NCBI GenBank assembly: GCA_947561715.1
Contig: OX387205.1
Coordinates: forward strand, 1,245,001 to 1,309,000
From: Ascidia mentula
Lineage: Eukaryota > Chordata > Ascidiacea > Phlebobranchia > Ascidiidae
Length of the DNA stretch: 64,000 bases
Direction: 5' to 3'
This document shows, piece by piece, positions 1-11,135 of the stretch. The notes below the pieces were generated by a model. The model made no database searches. It was given only the letters and a program-made list of their open reading frames with translations, and had not been told where the DNA came from. Position 1 is the stretch's first letter; each line of letters begins with the position of its first letter. A program made the translations under genes and the position numbers.

Positions 1-364
1 ACATGTTCTAGTATCCTTGGAAAGGATATGTGAAAAAATGAATACTTTCGTGTATTAAAATATATCAAATATTAAACCGTTTAGTCACAAAACTACATCT
101 TACTTCTAGATAAGAAAGTTTTTTAAGCTCCTTTATTTATATTGCGGTAAAAAGTGTTAACATTAACATAGACCAAAAAGTAAACACGTTGTTTTGATTA
201 AAATAATAATTATTTCAGTCACATTGGTTTTGTTGGTTATGGAGGTCGTTATTAAATACGTTCGGACAATGACAAATTGCTTTTTTAGCATGGGAAGCGG
301 TCAAAAACATCTATACTGCGCAATTCATACCTAGAATCTGCGTTTGATTAAAATATGCACTTTA
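1..364. other. no gene seen, AT-rich intergenic
   Basis: AT-rich sequence without a supportable reading frame or RNA gene. It ends at the TA dinucleotide (363-364) that borders the inverted-repeat element to its right. Confidence 0.5.
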
Positions 365-1311
365 GGGGATACCGGGGATACCTCGGACCAGGTATTTTAC
401 GTCACAATTAGGTATTGTTAAGACACTTTTACAAAAGCTTCATGTCTCCATCAAACGTTAACAGGAACTTTGTAATTAAATCATGTCTGCTTAAAAAGTT
501 ATAATCGAAAAAGTCAATTAATCAGTGAAACCAAGTTTTTCAATTTGTATGTGGAAGGTTATATATCTGTCACAGTTAATCAAAATGCAGTAATTTTGGG
601 TTGATTGCATAATCAAATATGTATTCTTGGATAGGCCAATAATGATTTTGTGTAACCTACGGCCATAGTTTAAGAATTTCTATGTCGTCACGTGGTCGGG
701 GATACTTCGGACATCATGGCAAAAAATCGCGAGAAGGCAACAATTTTTGAGTTTTATGAAAAATTATCGGTCATAGTAGAGAATAAACAGAGGTTGGATG
801 AAATGATTGAATTTTGGCAGTAAAAAGTCCCAAAGATAAAACAATCGTTTGTTCACTCTAAAATCTATGATAGCCGTGCTGCCGTTAAACGTACACGGTT
901 TACCCAAAGTATGAATGTGTGGAAGGGTCGAAACGATAAGTGGCCACGCCCCGATTCCTGAAAGCTTGAATGATATTTTATGCGCTAATGACCCAATGCT
1001 GACATTGCGCCAAGTTTGATTTCAGTTATTTGTTAAATAAACAAAAAAACGTCTGTTAAAACTTGCTGTCCGAGATATCCCCAGTCACGTCCGATGTTAC
1101 CCCGGTACCGGGGTGACTTCGGACATTTGAGACCTGTTTAAAAAATTGGCTGAATGAGCATTTTTAGTGAGCTAAAACGAACGAAAACCCTTTTGTTTTT
1201 TGAGTAATGCTTTACTACTTACAACAAAATAAAATTTAAGAATGTGGTTCATAATTTAAAAAAAATATGAGCAATTTTCCCAAAACCGTCCGAGCTATCC
1301 CCGGTCTCCCC
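365..1311. mobile_element. DNA transposon relic, 24-bp TIRs, TA target site
   Basis: The two ends are inverted repeats: 365-388 begins GGGGATACCGGGGATACC, and 1288-1311 is its reverse complement with 22 of 24 bases matching. A TA dinucleotide flanks each end (363-364 and 1312-1313), as expected for a Tc1/mariner/pogo-type TA target duplication. TIR-like GGGGATA/TCGGAC motifs recur inside, at about 698-714 and 1065-1135. The second of these holds a perfect 16-bp palindrome at 1099-1114, itself flanked by inverted GTCCGA/TCGGAC. A reading frame from 717 (begins MAKNREKATIFEF) stops after about 35 codons and resembles no transposase I recognise. The element is probably non-autonomous or decayed. 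Confidence 0.7.
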
Positions 1312-1313
1312 TA

Positions 1314-4300
1314 TATGATAGCACTATGAACCCCAATCGAAAATAAGCGGGTTTTTTGAAAATAAATAATTTCAATATGGTTTTTCCAAAATATTTTCAA
1401 AAATCTACTGGAAATGTCAATGTGCATGTCTTTACGCATTACGCACCATACGGTTCTGTGAACTCCAGATAATTACGACAAGAAGGTCAAATTGTTTGTT
1501 CCTAAACGTAAAGCGACATGTATGCAATTTTTTTCATACCGCGCATTGCTTAGAAGCAAAGCGAACTAATTAAACATCCCAAAAGAACAAGAAAAACGTG
1601 ATTCATACACTTTAACCTTGAGGTTCCTCCTTTAACCTTAAACTTTGGTTTAATCCTAAGGGTCCAAACCTTACATTCGACAAGATGTGACAAAGACACA
1701 AGATTGCATCATTAGATGGGTAAGACCTTCTTTAATTTTAACGTAATCGTGGCACCGTTAACGGATTTACCCCTGGGCAATATAGCAACTGATCCTTTTT
1801 AAAAAACGAAATTTACAAACGCAAATGTTTCGCATACTTTGTAAACAATATTAAACTGATTGTTTTGGACCGAAATTATTGCACAATAACAGTTACCTTA
1901 TTTAGGGTCACAAACTATTTTTTTTTATTTTCTGGTCTCAATCCTAGCGCAAATCTACCATGACACGTAGATTTGCGGGATCGTGATGGGTCGGATTGGA
2001 CACCCTTGCTTTATTGTCACATTTGTTCATGCTTCACACAACGATGCCAGGGTGCAACGACCGCAAGATCGCAGTGCAAAATATCACCGGCGAAATCCTC
2101 TTCACATATGTGACTCTCAGTCGTGTGTGAAGAAATAAAGCGAAACCAAGTTATTTTCGGCACTTTTCGTTACTTGCGGCATCCGCAAGTAAGGAGAAAT
2201 TACCTGTAGTTAACAAACTCCCAGGGAAACCAACTTAAAAACGGCCTTCTGCGGTGAAATTGTGTCGGATCGAGTTTGATAATCGCTCATGGCGTTCCAA
2301 AACGCTCGATGACGAGTTTTGACTCAATTGTCTTTTGTCGAGTTACCACCACCACCCGGATGTTGAAATAAGACATGGGTAAAGTCATAACACATTTTTT
2401 GCCTTTGTTCCGAAATTTCGTTACAAAACCGTTCCGAGAAACGAAATTTCGTTCAATAAACTTTACCACACATTTTTACCCAAGCTATAAATATAAAATG
2501 TACAACACCATTAACCACAGGAGCCCTGGCACAATATTATACCAATTTATTGTGCTTTAACACAAATCCCAATCTTAATAGTGACGCATGACACAGTATG
2601 ACGTCACTATTAACGAAAAACAACACCTGCTAAAAGTGAGTAAGTCTCTTAAAAAACAATAGTTGTCGAATTAACTTACCTGCAACGTGATTGTGACGCA
2701 ACAATACGAGTCCGTATCTCTTGGAGAAACATCACTTCAGACAACCTGTCTGCATCCGAACATACGGCTCCGTTCACAGACGAGGCAAGACGTCAGTCGT
2801 GCCGCATGAGCGCGCAGTGTAGATTAAATCAGCGACTCAAATTTTTTCGTCTCGAGGCGATGGAGAAGTTTATAAACTCCGTTTTGGGATAAGTTGCTTC
2901 AGAGTTTGAGGATTTCAGGATGTTGTTCTGAAAGATGAGATTTACTGGAAGCTAAAGGCGAATTTCAGACGGTGTTTCCAGTCAGGCAGATTGAGATGAA
3001 ACTACAAAATAACCGGTTTTTACTCGAAAGCTGTGATGAAATGACACAAAACTAATGCAACCCTTCCGTTGCTTGTTTGCATAAAAGTTTGTGGCCAATA
3101 GGTTCCAGGATCCATGTCAGTAAAGTGTAATTAGTTGTTACATTCGCCCAGCTTTGGTTGCGATATCGATGTTGATGGATACGCTTGAAGGCGTCGCCTT
3201 GCCGATCTTGCCTTATACAAATGTTTCCATAATCTCTGCGTTCCAATAAGGCTTTCACATTGTTTATTATATATCACTGTTATCTGCATTCAAATTCTAT
3301 TCTTCCGTTATTCCGACTGCAAGACGTTAGATTAGAATGGCGAACAGACGCCTAATCCCTGCCTATTTGGTACAATTACCGACCCAACCACGGGTTAATA
3401 TCCAGCTATATGGGGCGTAATTGTACCATGGAGTCGATCGGCCGTACGACAGAATGTAAATTAGGGTTCGGCCGCCCTGAAAGTTATGCGAGAACAACAG
3501 AAGGTTTCGACCTCTCCATGTGCATGGGTGCAGAAAGCAGTTCTGTTCGGTTTGCAAAAACTTATGCGTGTTGATATACGACTTGTTTAGGCTTACAACA
3601 GGCATTAGTTTCGTCAGCTTTTGGTAAGCTCAACGTTCACCTACGTTTCTTGTGTTTTTTTAAGTTTTTCTTGCGTTTTTGGTGTTTATGCTCTTGATGC
3701 ATTATATCGTTACTGCATAACCATAAAGAAGTCTCGCCGGACGGTGAACGAAACGTTTGTTACAATTAAAACTTTCGTAACTTAACTGCGAGAAGAACAA
3801 TTCCTATTAATCACCAGTTCACGTTTTTTTACTTATGGAATATTAGTTACAGTGCTCAGGAAAAGCATATTTATACAATATACATGCAATGATTTGTTTT
3901 GAGAAGCAAACGATATGGAAATAAACGTTTGATTGACAGATTTCAGCCACAAGCAACGACGCCCAGTAAATGCGATTAAAGTTGTTGTGATATCGCGGGA
4001 GTTAATCAACCTTTATCGTTTCCATAACAACTGAAAGCATCAAAAGGAATATGTAGAAAATATTCCCTCAGGGATGTAGAACCCTAAAAAACGCACGGCT
4101 ACGGTTTAAGTGTTTTAGTTGCAGTAAGACCTTGTACCATTTCTGCTTACAGTGGTATAATAGCTGGTTAAAATTGTTCAAAAATTAGACTGACAAAGTA
4201 CACTGTGGATTATAGTGGTTACAATATGTTACAAGGGGTTTTGCATCGTTATTGAAATAGCTTTGACCTTCTAACCGTGTTTTGCAGGGAAAAAATGCAA

Positions 4301-4323
4301 TTTGTGAACTAACTGAATTAAAA
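1314..4323. other. intergenic, upstream of nvd
   Basis: No convincing gene was found. Short frames on both strands lack splice context and recognisable motifs. The only structure noted is an 11-bp stem with an 8-nt loop at 1948-1977. The last part should include the nvd promoter and 5' UTR, but no TATA box or initiator stands out. Confidence 0.4.
1948..1977. repeat. short perfect inverted repeat
   Basis: An 11-bp stem (CGCAAATCTAC and its complement) is separated by 8 nt. No known function is visible. Confidence 0.4.
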
Positions 4324-7300
4324 ATGACGAACTTTACGACGACTTTAGTCCCAAGTGCGCATGCGATACAATCCATGATGAACTCGGCATGGTCCCTGTC
4401 ACGCTCTGATGCACCGTTCCATATGATCGGTTTTCTTCAATCGGGGTAAGCTAGAAACGGCAACAAAACCTTGTCATGTATTTTTTGCCCCATACGAAGA
4501 AATACGACCACACAACCGGTTACTGACGCTGCAATGCACATTGACGATGGAAAAGCTCTTCTGGAGGAATGGGAGCGTTAATTTCTTAAAATGGAACAAA
4601 TACAATTTTTTCTGGGATTTCTTAGAGGCTGTACAGTTTCTATATTTGCGAAAAGTTGCATTTTTCAACCTTTTGTTTCAGAACACGACTCCCGCCCACC
4701 CTCTGTGTATCTTTCAATGCCATCCTGGCTTTCCTGGTGATAGTTATCGTACGGAAGTTGTTCCAATTACTTTTCCAACCACTCAATCTTTACCGAGAGC
4801 TTGGATCCGTCGGATACGTTCACCATGATTTTACCGTTACCAGGGAAAAGTCCATCAAACATTCACAACGCCGCAAGTGAGTCACCGGATGTTTTTGGCG
4901 GTTTCCCCTAAACTCGGTGCCCAAATCGCGGCCGATTCAGGTGTTTTCCTTGATCTCGACCGCGCAAGCGGAAACCGTTTATGACGAACAATCGTTTAAT
5001 TGTAACCGAAGTTGGGAATGGAAGTGATGTTGACAATCGATCCATTGTTCGAAAATAAATACTCGATGACTATGATGTCATAACTTGTATGACGACATAA
5101 TGTATCACCAGCTGCGAGTATAGGTTTCTGGTTGCTAAGTAACGATCACCTTGAAGTTGTGTTTTGGCGGCGAACCCCCATAAATGACGATCGTTGAAAT
5201 GAACTTGACTCTGAAACAGTTTGTCAAAGTCCCGATAGCTTGGGTATTTCCGTGGTGTTAAATATAGCTTAAACCTATACCCACGCCACCAGCTATTGTA
5301 ATCTGTTCTTCCATCATCAACGTAAAAATTTTACCAAGAAACTTTTGCTTTGCGTTAGAAGAAGTGGTCATGTAAGTTTTACTAAATATAGCTAACCACA
5401 TGTTTTTGTCACAGGAAAATCGGAAACACACCCCCAGTCTTTCCTAACGGTTGGTTTCGCGTCATGGATTCGAGAAATTTGAAGAGGGGACAAGTTAAAA
5501 GCGTGTATGTGTTCGGTGAGTTTTATAAACACGCGTGTAAACGTGAGTGTGATCGCTGGATCACATGCGATGCCGGATGGTACGAACATTATGAAAATAT
5601 ATTCGCAAGAATATCACCTTCTGCTTTTGTCTCACACTACCCACTATAGACATAGATTGAATTGGAAATAATTTCTCTTAAAGACCAACAGACACACTTA
5701 TTTCCTCTTTGAGACACCTTTCAGTCAATCGTCGATATGTATGGAGTATACCAAACTAGGTACCAATCAACATAGACGAACCACGTGGATTTCTCTTAAA
5801 ATTTTGACATTTTATAAATGACTTGTATTCAAATAAACATACGTGGATCGCGAAGTTCTTTCATCGGGGGTCGCAAAGCATACATATACGAATAGATCAG
5901 TTGCCCACAGCCGTTGTGGGCGCATCATTTACAATCTAATTGTTAACGCTGTATTTCGCAGAGTGGTCGAAAATGCTCACTGTAAGAGCTATACCTGAAT
6001 AACAACACATCACATGGAGTTGTTTTCCAAAATAATTGTATATAGGTAGCGAATTGAAAATACTGCATGGGAACCACTATGGTGTATGCCGAAAGTCAAA
6101 CGGGTACACGTAATTCCGCTGTAAACAACAAGATACAACGCAACGATAATTAAATGCAATTGCGAGTTATATAAGATGAAGATTACGCCTTCTGCCCCCC
6201 AATAAGACGCCGCCGTATTCGCATTGAGGGGAGGGGGGGGGGGAGGGGGGCTGTGATAGGCGGTTACCATAGTTACGCGAGGCGTGATAAGACTGTTTAC
6301 CTAACGGTAAAGTTTTGCCACCGTTGACGTCATTTACGGGCTCTTACGTCACAAAGGAATCTGTTTGTGGAGCCGTCGTGGCCGCATATCATCAAACGGG
6401 GTTGAAAAACACCTACTTGCGCGACCATATGTTGTTGTTCGGGAGAAAAATAACATTTCCTTCCGGCAAACTTTCTCAACATACGAATTGAAAAGGATTC
6501 ACTCATGATTATTTCTCACCGAAAACAAATTTTCCATTAGCCTTGTTAATATTATCGAAAGTGGTGTTACCATACAATTCAGCTTGTACTGCCACAATTT
6601 CGAAATCATATCAATTAAAACCACTTTTTTTCATCAAATTTTGTCCTTGCAGGAGAGCAGTTGGCAGTTTTTCGAAACAAACGAGGCAAAGTGAGAGCGA
6701 TGGACGCTTACTGTCCTCACTTGGGAGCTAATATGGCAGCTGGTGGGAAAGTGGTCGGTTCAGATTGTCTCGAGTGTCCGTTCCACGGGTGGAAGTTTAA
6801 CGGAGAAGATGGGAAACTTGTGGATATTCCCTACGCCCAGAAAAGTAAGAACATTTGTACCTGCATGTGCAAAAGAGCCATGATAATCAATGAGAGCTGC
6901 ACACAGGTGTGCACACTGTCTTGACCTGTAAGGCCTCATCAGTGTAGCTAGTGATTGTGGCACTGGGCTAACGTTACTTAGATATCGTCGAAACAGTGTA
7001 TCCATTTGTACCTAATTTTTCATTTTGGTGGATTTTGAGGTGTTGCCAGTACACTACAGTATATTAAGAGGTCACAAAATTCGCTTTTCAATCTAGTTCT
7101 TCTTCAATGATTTTGTGTGAATTGATTTCAGTCTTATTATACATTTTAGAAAAACACAGCAGCCTTGTATATAATGGCCGCTGGTGCGTTTTACAAATAC
7201 GAGGAACGCCCAATTATGACGTAATTATGTCTTTTTTTAGGGGGTGGAGTTTAAATTGAAATCATTTTTGAACCCCACAGAATGCAGTATTCAAACGTAT

Positions 7301-10254
7301 TGCTTTGAAAACAGAAATTTCTAAAATTTCGATTTGCGTTTTAACAAGCTGTGGGCAATTAGCGAAAGACAGCAAAGCTCTAAACTGTATTAATCAACTA
7401 CGTAGGAAAACAAAATCACATTACTTCTGTATTGCGAAAAAATGCCGCTTAAACAAGGGCTGAATTGAAAGGTGGAATACAGACGGAATCACATTTTAAG
7501 ACTCTTAGTCGCACTTACATATCCTGGGGGTATGACAGTCACGTAATACGATACTTATCGTTTCAAAACCCATGACATTGGCAACACAATTGTCGCATTA
7601 AAAACGAACACAATACAGGAAAATCTGGCATGAATCAAGACAGATACAAGCACAGCCGAGTATCGAAATCAGGTCAAATTCCGGCCAAGGTTGACTGTCT
7701 GTGGCAAATCTTCAGCTTTCACATTCACAACATATCTTTGGTGTCGGTCAATAGCTTGGGATTTGAATGCGTTCCTGATCTGTGGAAACGGCAAGTTGTC
7801 CCCTCTTAAAATGCGAAAAAAAGAATTCGAAAATTTGTCGTCAGGTCTTATCTTTAATAACTGACCTTACAGTAAGTTTTTGCCTGAAATTAGTCGATTT
7901 TTTCCATTCCATTTAAAGTAGAGTTGATAGGAAATACTTTTCGTTACAACGTAACTTCACCGGTTGATCCCTTCACGCAGTCCCAAGCTTCGTGTCTGTC
8001 AACACGTGGCCATGCGACGAAGTGAATGACGTCATCTACATTTGGTATCACTGCGACAAGAGCGCCCCCGAGTGGAGAATGCCGAAAGCTGATGGAATGA
8101 GCAGACTGAAATACGCCGGACGTACAGAGCACATCATTAATTCTCATATACAGGTACCTATAGCTCAGGTCATATGAGGTGCGTTCATCTGATCTGTTTG
8201 TATTAAGAATCCTTACGGTGGATGGACAGCGGTACGGGAAATATATTATATAGGTCACTTTTGGTTGTATTGGTCTTATAGCCCTTGTGAGTAACAATGT
8301 GTCGGCGCGAGACCTTAATTGAGATATTTAGATTGTGGAGGGTGCCAAGTCTTTGTGGTAAAAATCCCCTAGTTTTAAATAAATAATGGTGTTCACGGGC
8401 TATAAGACCTTTGCGGCCCCTAAACTCTTATGGGCTCTGCATCCTTTCGTTTTAGGGGTCGATGTAAAAAAAAAACGAAGTAAAAACCACCAAACAGAAA
8501 TGATCAAAGTGAAGTCGCCACAGAGAAAACGAACAAAGTGGAAGCTAAACTGACCGATTGAGCTCAACAGACTGTTTATTTTTCCAGGATATTCCCGAGA
8601 ATGCGGCCGACATCGCCCATCTTGATCACCTCCATAAACCCGTGATCGGAAATGACGTAGAACAAACAAACGATTCGATTATCAACAATCTCATCAAGCA
8701 CGGAATTAAGGTGGGGAAGCGTCAACATTTTTCAAACCATAAAAAAATACTATTCGGAAGAGTATTCAGCACCAACTAAGTCTGTCATGATCAAAATCAA
8801 TAATTTTTGTGAAAAGCTGTAAAAATCTGTTATTTGTCGGCCATAGCATGATGGTCAGACAACATCAACAGACATCTGAAATTATCCTCTAACTTTTTTG
8901 CACTTTTTTAGGCGGCGTGGCAACCTTCGAAAAATCCGTTGGAGAAACACTGCTCGTCTATGACAATCCAAGACGATATTTACCTCCATATATTCGGGAA
9001 GAAATTCCACATCGTCCAACTCAACTTTAATATATCACAGGTAAAGCTCACACAGAAAGTTGAGATAAAGCCTGTTTTTGAGCATGTGTTGGAGCAGTTA
9101 GAACGACAAAATCTGCGATGTAAAACCAACCGAAACAAGCAGTGCATGTAGGAATATTGTCGAGGAAATCTTTAGTTTCAACTTTGCGTTTTGCCGCCGC
9201 GGTTAAAACTTTCCTACAGCAGAAAAAACGCAATATTTGATTTAACTTTATTTTTGCGTAACTGCAAGAATTCACTCCTAAAAAGAATTATTTTCACACT
9301 TGGAAAAAGGTATCGAAAATAACTCACACCGATTGATGGACGATTAGCGTCAGTGCGAAAAATAACAAAGAAACATTAATTTAGCCGTGACGGCATCGTC
9401 GGTTTCTGTGCTGAAGAAAGAATGAAAACAAAACAAAAGCAAAGTTCAACGTTAACTCCTACATGAAATATACAAGTGTAAATAAAGTTAGTGAAATATC
9501 AATGAAACAGGCAAATTCCAGTTGACTGAATGAAATTTTTCGCTTGGAAAATGATATGTTGCAATCCAACATGTTTTATGGCAAACTAGCAACTGACTCA
9601 ACCCACGTTAATTATCAGTAATATATTGACGTAGATTGGAGCGGGTGCCGTCCACATTCATGTGACAACTCCATTCTTTCGTGGTCTCATGATTCAAAAC
9701 ATCACACCGGTGGAAGCATTGGAACAAAAACTCTCCCATTCTTTTTACATCTCACCCTGGGTTCCCATGTGTATCGCAAAGGGGTTTTACCTTCTGGAAA
9801 CCACTCAGGTGTGACGAAATTGAATATTGTTTCTATGTGTAAACTAATTTTCTTACACTACATCCAATTAACCCAGACACCAATGACAAAAAATGCTTTT
9901 CTTCTTGGAAATGCTATTTATTGTAGATTGTTTCTTTTTAGCATGGTTTGATTTACCAGCAGTTAATATCAAGGCTGCCATGTATTTTTAGTATACGTAA
10001 GATATTTTGAAATAAATACCAAGAACGGATATTTAGTTTTGTAGGAATTAAATTTTATATTTTTGCAGATCGAACGCGACATTTTGATGTGGAACAACAA
10101 AACTTATCTCCGAAAACCAGTTCTGGTCAAAGAAGAGTCAACGCTGGGGAAGCACCGAAGGTGGTATCAGCAATTTTACTCGGAAAACAGTCCCAGATTC
10201 AACGGAGAAGGGAAGCTTATTTATCCGGCGCGTTGCGATGCTTCTGACTGGTAA
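4324..10254 (+). CDS. nvd: Neverland/DAF-36 Rieske cholesterol 7,8-dehydrogenase
   Basis: Nine exons: 4324-4445, 4682-4876, 5415-5515, 6653-6844, 7981-8153, 8588-8710, 8912-9040, 9635-9808 and 10069-10254. All introns are GT-AG; the coding sum is 1395 nt, 464 aa. A hydrophobic N-terminal segment ([12 protein letters not shown]) suggests a membrane anchor, followed by the family motif PPVFPNGWF. The Rieske [2Fe-2S] ligands are C160, H162, C181 and H184 (YCPHLGAN and CPFHGW). The mononuclear iron motif E-x3-D-x2-H-x4-H is E265, D269, H272 and H277. In insects and nematodes the family converts cholesterol to 7-dehydrocholesterol, the first step to ecdysteroids or dafachronic acids; the role in ascidians is inferred. 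The start is uncertain: ATG 4324 has A at -3, and in-frame ATGs at 4375 and 4378 would give about 447 aa. Confidence 0.92.
6228..6250 (+). other. G-rich run with G-quadruplex potential
   Basis: A nearly pure G tract interrupted by single A residues, lying in the third nvd intron on the coding strand. Four or more runs of at least three G are present. Confidence 0.5.
6895..7011. repeat. inverted-pair short element with hammerhead-like arms
   Basis: The left part, read on the minus strand, has CTGATGAGGCCTTACAGG followed by AAGACAGTG. The right part, on the plus strand, has GTCGAAACAGTG followed by CCATTTGTA. Both match the element at 12732-12865. It begins about 50 bp inside the nvd intron, after the Rieske exon. 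Confidence 0.5.
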
Positions 10255-11084
10255 AAGTACGACGCTTTCAAAATGCCATTGCATACGTATCTAAGACGTA
10301 CGAAGCCGTAGTAGCGCAAGAGTAACACTGACAACAGCATGTGAAATACTGAAATACTGCCATTGTCCGATTATACCCTAAACCGCATTTGTTTGGTTTT
10401 ATGAGAAAATGGGACAAAGAGCCCGGAATAACTAAAGAAATATATTTTTTACTTCAACATCTGTTCTGTACACGTTTTATACTTGATCCATATGGTAAGA
10501 GGCAAATTTGCCAGCTGTATATAACATATACTATTTATACATGACACTTTTGTCTGTTTGGAGGCAAACTTATTTATTCAAAGTGGTGTTTTGTATAATT
10601 TCCTTCCATCGTTCGGTTCAAACCTTATTTATGATCGTATGGTTCACTGGTGTGTATTTATTATTGCTTCGAAATTGAATACATTATTTGTAAATACTGT
10701 GACCAGATCGTGGTTGTGTTACGTGAGTACAGACAGCAGAAGAGTTGTATTTGGCAGTCAGCAGAGAGCCACTGCGACGTAGAACTCGTTGCTATTCTCA
10801 TTCTAATCAACTCCAACAAGGAATAATTTACTAAATGTAATTCTAGGTCTAGGTTCGGTTCAAATTCTGGTTTGTGTGCATTTGATAAATCTGATGCAAC
10901 TTAATTTAAAATTACAAGCAGTTCTAAATTGATCTAATTTTGAAAAGCTAAAAAGATGTTAAAGTCTGCTTACGAACGCAGCGAACGCGAATTAAACCGT
11001 ATCCAAACCTAAGGAAAAAATACTAAACACACAAAACAAATTATCTTCACCGAACATTTTTCGTCACGCAAAAAACAGCAGTAT
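10255..11084. other. intergenic between convergent nvd and AAMP
   Basis: This should contain the nvd 3' UTR and the sequence beyond the AAMP poly(A) site. No further gene was seen; the short frame at 10558-10782 has no splice context or motif. Confidence 0.5.
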
Positions 11085-11090
11085 TTTATT
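11085..11090 (-). terminator. poly(A) signal of AAMP
   Basis: AATAAA on the minus strand, 45 nt past the AAMP stop codon. Confidence 0.6.
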
Positions 11091-11135
11091 TTCGAAAGTT
11101 TGACGCAAGGAGAAACGAGAAGCGAACTAACAACA

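Noticed and set aside
717..823. Transposase N-terminus inside the 947-bp element
   Set aside because: The frame is short, ends at a stop after about 35 codons and matches no transposase motif I know.
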